From CAZFPT01 sp046541875 (lineage in GTDB: Bacteria > Planctomycetota > Phycisphaerae > SM23-33), in NCBI GenBank assembly GCA_046541875.1, contig JBKHCL010000007.1, positions 1 through 56,271 of the forward strand: 56,271 nucleotides of DNA, in the 5' to 3' direction. Shown piece by piece: positions 8,928-16,374 of this stretch; within the stretch, counting starts at the first letter, position 1; the number at the start of each line of letters is the position of its first letter. A program made the position numbers and the translations under genes. The notes beneath the pieces are model-generated. The model was not told the origin of the DNA, did no database searches, and saw only the letters and a program-made list of their open reading frames with translations.

Positions 8928-9003
8928 TCCGTCGATTTGGAGAAAATCCGTCGATTTTTCGGGCCAAGCCCCTACCCCGTAAAGGGGGTCATACCCTACC
9001 CCG
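8928..9003 (+). repeat. two pairs of short direct repeats upstream of pseudopilin gene
   Basis: TCCGTCGATTT occurs at 8928-8938 and again at 8947-8957, a 19-base period. CCCTACCCCG occurs at 8970-8979 and 8994-9003, 24 bases apart, with an ACCCC/GGGGT dyad between. All lie in the 376-base gap before the pseudopilin start at 9148. Periods near two helical turns would suit a regulator binding on one face of the DNA. No -35/-10 pair is convincing in the rest of the gap. Confidence 0.45.
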
Positions 9004-9147
9004 ACCACCTCAGACGCCTTGGGCGGGAATTGCGTATCCGTGCTCCCGATTTCCGCACGAAACCCCGGTCTGTGTTAAAGCATGCCGCGCACAATGACGA
9101 CAAAGATCATACGCCGTACGGAGGTACCGTTTGTGGAGGAGTGTCTG

Positions 9148-9672
9148 ATGAATCGTCCCTGCCCAGGGTTCACCATCGTGGAAGTCCTCATCGTCGTGCT
9201 GATCCTCACGATCGTCGCGGTGATCGCGGCTCCACATCTCGGTGGAGCCACCAACGACACGCGGGAAGCACGCCTGGAGACGGACATCAAGTCCATGCGC
9301 CAAGCCATCGAACGGTACTGCCTGGAGCATCACGGCAACCGCGGGCCGCACCTCGACGAGAGCAAAGCGCTGGACATGGATAACTTCCAGGTCCGCCTGA
9401 TCGGCAAGACCGACGCCGACGGAAAGGTCAACGATGCTGGCCGATACGGGCCGTACCTCATGAAATGGCCCACCAACCCCTTCGTTCCCGACAACGTCTC
9501 GGGCGACATCACCGTGGGCGCCACGCTCCAGCCCAAACGCAACGGCCAGACCGGCTGGTACTACGACATCAACACCTGCACGATCAGCGCCAATTCCACC
9601 GTCGGCGGGCTGGAAACAGACCCGGTCAGTGACGATATCAGCGCGATTCCGAACCAGATGCTCACGGACTGA
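9148..9672 (+). CDS. pseudopilin (prepilin-type N-terminal cleavage protein)
   Basis: A 174-aa pseudopilin starting at an ATG preceded by TGGAGGA at ideal spacing; longer forms have no such site. The leader is only about eight residues, MNRPCPG, then FTIVEVLIVVLI with Glu at +5, the prepilin-peptidase signature, followed by a hydrophobic helix. The mature domain contains an EARLETDIKSMRQAIERY helix and a beta-rich C-terminus. It resembles the pseudopilin at 6148 in fold but shares little sequence in its C-terminal half. Its last 11 bases overlap the 3' end of the convergent membrane-protein gene. Confidence 0.8.
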   Translation: MNRPCPGFTIVEVLIVVLILTIVAVIAAPHLGGATNDTREARLETDIKSMRQAIERYCLEHHGNRGPHLDESKALDMDNFQVRLIGKTDADGKVNDAGRYGPYLMKWPTNPFVPDNVSGDITVGATLQPKRNGQTGWYYDINTCTISANSTVGGLETDPVSDDISAIPNQMLTD

Positions 9673-10576
9673 CCGTCTCGGCCCGGCGGGAGCGGCGTCG
9701 GCGGGCCTCCTTTCGCAGGCGGGCGATTTCCCGGCTGCGCTCGTCGGTAAGGCGCTGGATGTAGATCGGTCCGGTTCGGAGATTGTGCTGCCATTCCTTC
9801 GGCAGGAACCCTTTGTACGCGGTCGCCAGCAGTCCCATCGCCAAGGCCGCTGCAACCAGGCTGGGTCGACGGAGATACACCCACGTCCACACGCCGGCCC
9901 CCACCGCACACGCGCCCACCAACAGCCAGTTCGGCCAGTGGAGCAGCGCGAAGAGCGCCACCGACGTCAGCAGGATCCCCGTTCGTGACGTGCCGACGTC
10001 CCTCAAACGCGGGACGAGGAACCCCAGAAATACCAGCAACTGAATGTAGGCGTACAGCGGATAGGTCAACAGCGGGCAGACCATCTCTGCCGGCTGGGGC
10101 GAATGTCCCGCCGCCATCCCCCCTGCCAGCAACGCTCCGGCCGGCACGACGACCGGAACCGCCAGCCGCTTGACCGCCGGGACGAACTGGTCTGGTCCCA
10201 CGAGACCCCACCGCACGCCGCGGCGCCAATCGTCCCACAGACCGGCCGCGATGACACCGGCCAACGCCACCAGAATCGCGTAATGCCACCCCTCCCAGTG
10301 TTTCGTGTAGGACGGCAGGAAGAACCACTGGAAGGCGAAGAACGCCGGGAACACCGCCAGTTGCAGCATGGACCACCGGGCGCGCGAGCTGCTGAGCCGG
10401 CTGCGCCACACCGCCGCACACACGACGGCCGACGTGGCGGACACACCCATCGCCGCCCACCAGACCTGGCGCGACACGTCAAAGCCGGCCGCCAGGTCCA
10501 GGTCTCTGGGCCCGAAACGCACCCACACGCCGGTGAGCACAATCGCGATATTCAGCAGGACAAGAGCCCCTGCCAT
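9662..10576 (-). CDS. polytopic membrane protein, degenerate CPBP-like
   Basis: A 304-aa protein with about eight hydrophobic segments and a strongly basic C-terminal tail. Near residue 215, FALLHWPNWLL reproduces motifs 2 and 3 of CPBP/ABI intramembrane proteases (F-x-x-x-H and H-x-x-N). The preceding helix reads LLTYPLYAYIQ where active members have the EExxxR glutamate pair, so the catalytic glutamates are missing. It is therefore probably a non-proteolytic CPBP relative or an unrelated fold. It follows purE by 29 bases on the same strand and may be co-transcribed. Function unknown. Confidence 0.6.
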   Translation of the reverse strand: MAGALVLLNIAIVLTGVWVRFGPRDLDLAAGFDVSRQVWWAAMGVSATSAVVCAAVWRSRLSSSRARWSMLQLAVFPAFFAFQWFFLPSYTKHWEGWHYAILVALAGVIAAGLWDDWRRGVRWGLVGPDQFVPAVKRLAVPVVVPAGALLAGGMAAGHSPQPAEMVCPLLTYPLYAYIQLLVFLGFLVPRLRDVGTSRTGILLTSVALFALLHWPNWLLVGACAVGAGVWTWVYLRRPSLVAAALAMGLLATAYKGFLPKEWQHNLRTGPIYIQRLTDERSREIARLRKEARRRRSRRAETVSP

Positions 10577-10605
10577 GGTCAGCTCCCGGCGTCCGCGTCC
10601 GCAGA

Positions 10606-11106
10606 TCAGTTGTCCTGAATGGCCTGGTCTTTCCGACGAACCTTCTCAGCCTGGGTTTCCTTGAACTCCGCCAGCCGCTGGGCCATGGCGGGGTCTGCGA
10701 CGCCCAGGATCTCCGCGGCGAAGACGGCTGCGTTCTTCGCGCCGGCCGACCCGATAGCCATGCACGCCACCGGAACGCCGGGAGGCATCTGCATGGTACT
10801 CAGCGCTGCATCCACACCTACCAACGGCCCGGAGTTGATCGGAATCCCGATCACCGGCAGCGTGGTGTTCGCCGCCAGCACGCCACCCAGCGCCGCCGAC
10901 ATGCCCGCCCCGGCGATCAGCAGCTTCAACCCGCGGTCCCGCGCGGTGACAGCGTATTCGTGTGCGTCCTCGGGCGTGCGGTGGGCGGAGATCACCCGCA
11001 TCTCCCAGGAAATGCCGAACTCATCGAGCTGGGCGGCACATTTCTTCATGATCTCCAGGTCACTGTCGCTTCCCATCACGATTCCGATTGTTGGTGTCTC
11101 AGGCAT
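10606..11106 (-). CDS. purE: N5-carboxyaminoimidazole ribonucleotide mutase
   Basis: PurE class I, which converts N5-CAIR to 4-carboxy-AIR in purine synthesis (166 aa, the normal length). Motifs: GIVMGSDSDLEIM at the N-terminus (CO2/phosphate-binding loop), MRVISAHRTPED (catalytic His region), IAGAGMSAALGGVLA and GIPINSGPLVGVDAALS. The ATG is preceded by GAGGAG and is the natural start; the frame's extension upstream belongs to a decayed dehydrogenase in another phase. The next gene downstream encodes a membrane protein. purK is not adjacent. Confidence 0.95.
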   Translation of the reverse strand: MPETPTIGIVMGSDSDLEIMKKCAAQLDEFGISWEMRVISAHRTPEDAHEYAVTARDRGLKLLIAGAGMSAALGGVLAANTTLPVIGIPINSGPLVGVDAALSTMQMPPGVPVACMAIGSAGAKNAAVFAAEILGVADPAMAQRLAEFKETQAEKVRRKDQAIQDN

Positions 11107-11275
11107 GATTCTCCTCGTCGGCGGCGCGCAAGCCGGCCGCTTCGCGGAAGTCCAGCGCCACATTGACAACCCGGTGGCGGGACTAGTTCAGCGAGACGTC
11201 CATCGCCTCGCGGTACGATTTCAGCCGGAAAGTATGCGTAAGAAGTCCCCACGCGTCAAGCTTGCCGCACCATAT
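11099..11275 (-). pseudogene. decayed C-terminus of a zinc-type alcohol dehydrogenase
   Basis: On the minus strand, upstream of purE, one frame reads GKLDAWGLLTHTFRLKSYREA, then MDVSLN, a TAG stop at 11183-11185, then SRHRVVNVALDFREA and about a dozen residues. It closes at a TGA (11099-11101) that overlaps the purE start. The Thr-His-x-Phe-x-Leu pattern followed by a short helix and a V-x-x-x-DFRE ending is what medium-chain dehydrogenases show at their C-termini. No Rossmann region is found upstream. I read this as a remnant whose intact ancestor was coupled to purE. The match is by eye, over only about 55 residues. Confidence 0.4.
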
Positions 11276-11359
11276 ATGGACGATTTCGCTACCGTGACAA
11301 CCCCGATTCCGGCGAAAAACCGCCTGCTTCACGGCTGACCAACAAATGCAAAGCCTTGC

Positions 11360-11388
11360 TGCAACAGGCCCGATGAACCGATTAGAAT
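11360..11388 (+). promoter_or_regulatory. possible promoter for the lipoprotein gene
   Basis: TAGAAT at 11383-11388 is a good -10 box (5 of 6). TGCAAC lies 17 bases upstream at 11360-11365 and is a poor -35. Transcription would begin about 40 bases before the ATG at 11435. Confidence 0.3.
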
Positions 11389-11434
11389 GTACCGCAGCGC
11401 TACACGAACCGATTCACGACACCGAAAGGTCGCC

Positions 11435-12952
11435 ATGAACAGACCGACGCGCACCGGTTTGCTGATTTTCGCCCTGACCGCCGTGCTGGCCAGCGGCTGC
11501 AAGGACCCCATCTACTTCCCCATCGAGCCTGTCCGCACCGACGCCCAGGGCAGCGAGGGATACGACCTCGACGCCGATGGGACGGCGGACGTATTTTTCC
11601 TGTCCACGCCCGATGCCAACGGTCGGCTGGTCAGCGTCTCCTACGACCGCAACGAAGACGGCACTCCCGACAGCGTCATCTCGCTGGACAGCATTCCCGT
11701 CGAACAATGCCGCCACCTGGTGATCATCCTCGATGGATTCAGTCACGACGTGGTCCGCGAGTTCCACAACACCCGCGGGCTGAAGCTGTTCCATTCGCCA
11801 TCGAAGATCGTCGCCCCCTACCCCACGATGACCGACATGTGCATGGAAGACATTCTCGGGTTCGTCCCGGTCAAGGGGTTTCAGGCGGAGTACTTCGATC
11901 ACCGCCGGAACCGCATCGTCGGCGGAGCGGGCGAATACCTCTCCGGCGGAAACCAACCCTACAACCAGCTCATGCACTACCGGGCGGACCTGATCGTCGA
12001 CGCGGTGGCGTATCTGTACCCGATGAAAATCTTCGGCCATGAGTTGGACCGCGTGAAAGAGACGTTCGACAAGCGGGCCTCTCGCGAGGTGCTCACGTAT
12101 ATCGTCAGCTCGGCCGGCGTGAGCACCCGCGACGGAAAGGACGGGCAGTTCGCCTGCCTGCGCGAGGTCGATCGACTGGTCAAGCAGGTGGTCGCCGAAA
12201 CCCGAGGCCTTACGAAAATCACGCTCCTGTCCGACCACGGCCACAGCTACACGCCCGCCCGACCGGCGAAGCTTGAGGCCTTCCTGGAGAAGAACGGCTG
12301 GGATGTCACCGACCGTCTCTGCGACAGAGACGACGTGGTGCTCGTCAAGTTCGGCCTGGTGACGATGGCCAGCCTCTCGACCCGCCGCCCCCACGCGCTG
12401 GCGAAAGACCTGGCCGCCTGCCCTGCCGTCGAACTGGTCAGCGTCCGCAACAAACAGAATCCATCATCGCTGACGGTGTACGAAGGCCCTGTCCGCAAGG
12501 GGGCGCCGCGGGTCGAAGCCACCATCACCCGCACCAGGACGGGACGGTACATCTACGAGACAAACGGGGACGATCCGCTGGGACTCGCCGACGCTCTCAA
12601 GACGCTCCCCCACCCCGGCAAGCACGGCTCGTACGACGCCAATGACCTCCTTGCCGCCACGGTGGACGCGAAGTACCCCGCGCCGATGCAACGGCTGTGG
12701 CGGGCGCATTTCGGCCTGGTGGAGAATCCGCCCGACGTGATCGTCTCGCTCAAGGCCGAGTACTACAACGGCTCGGAGGCGCTGGCCCGCTGGGTGGATG
12801 TCAACAGCACCCACGGCGGCCTCGCCCGCAGCCAAAGCGTGACATTCATCATGAGCACCATCGGCCCGCTGCCCCCTGTGATGCGTGCCCGCGACGTGCC
12901 GGCCGCCATGCGAAAAGCCCTCGGCCAGCCGCGTTGGCCTATCCGGGAATGA
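11435..12952 (+). CDS. lipoprotein of the alkaline phosphatase superfamily
   Basis: A 505-aa lipoprotein: hydrophobic signal ending in VLASGCKD, a lipobox, after an ATG preceded by GAAAGG. Residues about 35-70 contain two acidic loops, DLDADGTADVFF and DRNEDGTPDSV, with the spacing of EF-hand/thrombospondin-3-type calcium repeats. The rest resembles the phosphatase/phosphodiesterase/sulfatase fold. LVIILDGFSHDV provides a metal-ligand Asp near 95. DHGHSY supplies the paired Asp/His ligands in the middle, and STHGG near the C-terminus the late His. The nucleophile position is not obvious, so activity is uncertain. It is probably anchored in the envelope. It overlaps the next gene by ATGA. Confidence 0.65.
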   Translation: MNRPTRTGLLIFALTAVLASGCKDPIYFPIEPVRTDAQGSEGYDLDADGTADVFFLSTPDANGRLVSVSYDRNEDGTPDSVISLDSIPVEQCRHLVIILDGFSHDVVREFHNTRGLKLFHSPSKIVAPYPTMTDMCMEDILGFVPVKGFQAEYFDHRRNRIVGGAGEYLSGGNQPYNQLMHYRADLIVDAVAYLYPMKIFGHELDRVKETFDKRASREVLTYIVSSAGVSTRDGKDGQFACLREVDRLVKQVVAETRGLTKITLLSDHGHSYTPARPAKLEAFLEKNGWDVTDRLCDRDDVVLVKFGLVTMASLSTRRPHALAKDLAACPAVELVSVRNKQNPSSLTVYEGPVRKGAPRVEATITRTRTGRYIYETNGDDPLGLADALKTLPHPGKHGSYDANDLLAATVDAKYPAPMQRLWRAHFGLVENPPDVIVSLKAEYYNGSEALARWVDVNSTHGGLARSQSVTFIMSTIGPLPPVMRARDVPAAMRKALGQPRWPIRE

Positions 12953-13515
12953 ACTCCATGACCAATCTCAAAGCACTCGGGCATCGGCTGATCTGGACCC
13001 CCGCCGGTGCGTGGACGACGGACGAAGACGCCCCCCGAACACGGGCGGCGCTGACGGCAGAGGCGACGCGCCGAGTCACCCTCAGCGAGTACGAACAGCG
13101 GATGATCCGCCCGACCTCCCGCCTGGCAGCGGGCACGTCGCGACCCGCCGCCCAAGCCGAGCCGACATTCCTCACCGATGCCGACGCCGAGCTGGTGGGA
13201 ACCGCGATCGGCGAACATGCAGCCATTCTTGGCTATGTCCTGGATGCGCTGGCCGTTCTGGAAGACCACGTGGAGCTGGTCATGCGTCATCATCGCGATC
13301 GCCCCGAAGACTCGATCGAACAGCTCAAGCACGCCGCGCGCATGAAGCTCCACGCCCACGACAGCTCGTGGGTCGGCCATCCCGTCTGGGCCAACGGCGG
13401 CTGGAGCATCCCGCTGGAGCGCCGCGCGCAGCTGGCGTCGGCCATCGAAGCCGTCCGCTCCGCCGCCGGGCAGGCCGGCCAGCACTGGGAGTTTCTCGAC
13501 CAGTCCGGGCGGTGA
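12949..13515 (+). CDS. hypothetical protein coupled to the upstream lipoprotein
   Basis: A 188-aa soluble protein. Its ATG overlaps the stop of the preceding gene (ATGA), implying translational coupling; an ATG at 12958 is an alternative start. The first 100 residues are Ala/Thr/Arg-rich. A helical section near 85-125 (GEHAAILGYVLDALAVLEDHVELVM) and a Trp-containing C-terminus follow. No signal peptide or known motif is seen. It would presumably act with the lipoprotein, though one is cytoplasmic and the other exported. Confidence 0.55.
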   Translation: MNSMTNLKALGHRLIWTPAGAWTTDEDAPRTRAALTAEATRRVTLSEYEQRMIRPTSRLAAGTSRPAAQAEPTFLTDADAELVGTAIGEHAAILGYVLDALAVLEDHVELVMRHHRDRPEDSIEQLKHAARMKLHAHDSSWVGHPVWANGGWSIPLERRAQLASAIEAVRSAAGQAGQHWEFLDQSGR

Positions 13516-13533
13516 CCACCCAGCCCAACGGTG

Positions 13534-16266
13534 CTATTGCCGAACTCTGAGCGATCGTCCGACGATGCGGAGTTGATCGACGCGGGCCCATTTCTGGTTG
13601 ATGACCCAATCGGCGTGAACGCCCACCCCGCGGATGTCCGAGAGGTCCTTGCTCGACAGCTCTATCTCCTTGCCGATGCGGCGCGTCCGGGGGTTCACGA
13701 CGCGCCACTTGCCGACCTTTGCCGGGCGGAAGGTGAGCGTGTCCCACTCCCAGCGAGACTGGCTGAACGTGCGACCGGAGACGACCCATCGGCCGTCGGC
13801 GAGCTTGAGCATCACGCCGAATCGTGTCACCGCCTGTGACATGAAATCGAACCGTACCATCGCATCGCGGCCGGAAAGGTCCACGCGGATATCGTCGGTG
13901 TAGAACGCGTTGGAGTTTCGGATCCGCACCGAGCCGGTAACCATCATGCCCTTGGGATTCTCGGCCTTGGCGGGCGAGCCGGGCCTGGAGGACATCCCCC
14001 AGCCGCGATCACCGTTGGAAACGGTCCAGCGTCCGATAGCGTTTTCCCCGGGCAGCTTGCCGCCGGTGCGCGGGGCGAAGTCTTCCACGGCGCGGGACGT
14101 GCCCTTCTCCCATGTTCGCGTCTGAACGGCGATGGACGGCTCGCTTCGGCCGGCCTTGTTCACCGCCACAAGACGATAGACGCAGTTGGCGTCGGCGGGA
14201 AGTTTGCGGTCGACGTGTCGGTCCGCGGCCGGTTTCAAGGTCGCCACGTCTTTCCATGACCCGTCGCCGCCGCTCCGCTGCAGGATGAGTCGATCGGCAC
14301 CGAGATCCTCGGCGATCCATCGCAGGGCCGCAGCGCTGTCGCTGAGAGTCTCGGCCTTGAGCCCCCGAGGACGAAGCGGTTCGTCGCGGGCGGCGAGATT
14401 CAGTTCCTTCGCCGCCTTGCCGATGTAGACCTTTCCGCTCTGTTTCTCGTAGGCGACGGGCAGCTTGCCGACGACGGCCTCGCCGCCGTGCAGCGACCGC
14501 GTAACGCTCGCTTTGACGCGCGACCAGTCCAGCACCATCAGCACACACGCGCGGGCGTCTACGTCGAACTCGATCCACTTGTTGAGCTTATAGCCTTTCC
14601 CGCGATACCGCAGCGGCATGTAGAGATTCGCTCCGCCGCGGGCGAAGGTCCCCGTGCGGAATGTCGGCTTGGCCGGTTCCAGCACGATGCACGTCATGAC
14701 CGCACCACTCGGCGCGGTGATGGTGAACCCTCCATCGAAGGTCTTGATGGTGTTGTACTCGGGCGTATTGAGTCGCCACAGGCTGCCGTCCCGCGAGGTG
14801 TCGGAGCTGACGAACACCGCCTCGGCGCCGCTGGTCGGGTCGAAGCTCGTGTGGAACCGCCGCACGTGATTCTTCACGCCCATGCACGAGCCGGATACCA
14901 CGCTGTATCCACCGCCGCGAGACGTGAACTCATGGTCCCGCAGCGTTCCTTCCTTGCCATCGCCCCGACGCGGCGGCTCGCCGGCAAACAGATTCGTCTG
15001 CCCGCCGGTGCGCCCGGTGCGTCCACTGCCGGCGGTGAATTGCGCCCCGAGCCCCTGGATGCGGAACGTGTTGGTGTCCGGCCCGGCGTGACATCCGGCG
15101 GGACGCCGCCCGGCTGCGTTGACCAGAGCGACCACGTCGTTGGCGTCCTTGAAGCGATTGCGGAAGATCGTGATTCCGTGCGATTTGTCCACGTAGTTCA
15201 GACCGATCGCATCGGCCGGGTTCTTCGCCCTCACGTCGGCCGGGTAGAACAGCACGCTGTAAAGCCCGCCGCCCCACTCATCGACGTCCCAGCTTTCGTC
15301 GCCCCTGGTCCCCAGGAAGCGGTCGTACATCCATTTCAGTGCCGGGCGTTGCTTCTCGGGCGCGTAGTAGAACGCCATCCCCAGCGTACCGTGGCTGCGG
15401 TAGTGCGGATGATCGTCGGCGAGGTCCGCGCGAATGCCGACTCGCCCATCCGAACCGGTGGGAATGGGCGTGGTTCCCGCCAGCGTCGTCCAGAAAGTCC
15501 TGCTGTAAGCGGGTACGTCCTTCCGCAAATCGCCCAGCCCCGCGCGCTTCGCGACCACTCCGAACGGGGCGGTGAACGTCGCCGGATAGAGCGTGTAGCC
15601 GATGCCCTCGGGGTTCCACCCCTCCGAGCCGAGGTTGGCTTTGATATGCCTCAGAAGCGTGCCATACGCGCTGGCCGCCAGGTCGCGTCCGCCCTTCTCG
15701 TCGCAGGCGAGAGCGGCGATTCCGCTGGCTCCGTAACGCACGCCCTGCCAGTTGTTGGCGATCTTCGTGTTCGCGCCGCGCCCCATCGAGGCCATCATGC
15801 CCGAGGCGATCTCCAGCAGCTCGCGTGAAACGTCCTTGCGGAGTTTGGCGTCCCATGCGTCGTAACAGAAGTCATACGCCATCGCCACGCTCATCGCCCC
15901 TGCCGCCCGGGTGAGGCCTTTGCTGTGGGGATCGTTCCAGAACTTCTTGTCCGAGATGATCTCGCGCGTGAGCTTCGCGGCGTCGCGGGCGTAGCTCTTT
16001 TCACCGGTCAACAGGTACAGCTGCGCCTGGTGTCGCAGCGTCATGTCGTACAGGACGCTCTTGAGTTTCTCGCGGTCTCGCCCGGCCGTCGCCTTGGCGC
16101 GGATCGTTTTGACCATGTGCGAGAAGGGAGGCTTCTTGACTTTCTCGCGCAGGGCGGGGACCTCGTCGGGATCCACAAACAGCCGCGGATGGCCGGCGGG
16201 CAGGTCGGCCCACGCAGCCGCACAGAGAGTGAGCACAAAACACGTCGTCGTCAGCATTCGTCGCAT
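13534..16266 (-). CDS. secreted heparinase II/III-like protein with FnIII domain
   Basis: A 910-aa secreted protein with a cleavable signal (MRRMLTTTCFVLTLCAAAWA), started at an ATG preceded by GAGG. HPRLFVDPDEVPALREKV just after the signal is typical of alginate-lyase/heparinase-like (alpha/alpha) toroid proteins. TRAAGAMSVAMAYDFCYD and NNWQGVRYGASG continue that fold to about 400, and HGITIFRNRF opens the C-terminal beta-sandwich. Near 605-690 a fibronectin-III-like module ends in VYRLVAVNKAGRSEPS. The last 180 residues are beta-rich, like a carbohydrate-binding module. A polysaccharide lyase or hydrolase is likely; the substrate is not determinable. It sits next to a GH95 fucosidase. Confidence 0.7.
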   Translation of the reverse strand: MRRMLTTTCFVLTLCAAAWADLPAGHPRLFVDPDEVPALREKVKKPPFSHMVKTIRAKATAGRDREKLKSVLYDMTLRHQAQLYLLTGEKSYARDAAKLTREIISDKKFWNDPHSKGLTRAAGAMSVAMAYDFCYDAWDAKLRKDVSRELLEIASGMMASMGRGANTKIANNWQGVRYGASGIAALACDEKGGRDLAASAYGTLLRHIKANLGSEGWNPEGIGYTLYPATFTAPFGVVAKRAGLGDLRKDVPAYSRTFWTTLAGTTPIPTGSDGRVGIRADLADDHPHYRSHGTLGMAFYYAPEKQRPALKWMYDRFLGTRGDESWDVDEWGGGLYSVLFYPADVRAKNPADAIGLNYVDKSHGITIFRNRFKDANDVVALVNAAGRRPAGCHAGPDTNTFRIQGLGAQFTAGSGRTGRTGGQTNLFAGEPPRRGDGKEGTLRDHEFTSRGGGYSVVSGSCMGVKNHVRRFHTSFDPTSGAEAVFVSSDTSRDGSLWRLNTPEYNTIKTFDGGFTITAPSGAVMTCIVLEPAKPTFRTGTFARGGANLYMPLRYRGKGYKLNKWIEFDVDARACVLMVLDWSRVKASVTRSLHGGEAVVGKLPVAYEKQSGKVYIGKAAKELNLAARDEPLRPRGLKAETLSDSAAALRWIAEDLGADRLILQRSGGDGSWKDVATLKPAADRHVDRKLPADANCVYRLVAVNKAGRSEPSIAVQTRTWEKGTSRAVEDFAPRTGGKLPGENAIGRWTVSNGDRGWGMSSRPGSPAKAENPKGMMVTGSVRIRNSNAFYTDDIRVDLSGRDAMVRFDFMSQAVTRFGVMLKLADGRWVVSGRTFSQSRWEWDTLTFRPAKVGKWRVVNPRTRRIGKEIELSSKDLSDIRGVGVHADWVINQKWARVDQLRIVGRSLRVRQ

Positions 16267-16289
16267 CGTGAACCTCAGAGAAGGGAAAC

Positions 16290-16309
16290 GCCCTGCCTTC
16301 CCGCAGGGC
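16290..16309 (-). terminator. hairpin between GH95 and heparinase-like genes
   Basis: Arms GCCCTGC and GCAGGGC (7 bp) enclose six bases. On the minus strand the hairpin is followed by GTTTCCCTTCT, a weak T-rich tract. It lies 66 bases past the GH95 stop and just before the next gene, so it may attenuate read-through. Confidence 0.4.
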
Positions 16310-16374
16310 TCTGCTATCCTATACAACCCCGCAACCGCCGAGCCGTTTCGCCGGCCCGCCAGGCGGGATGCACA

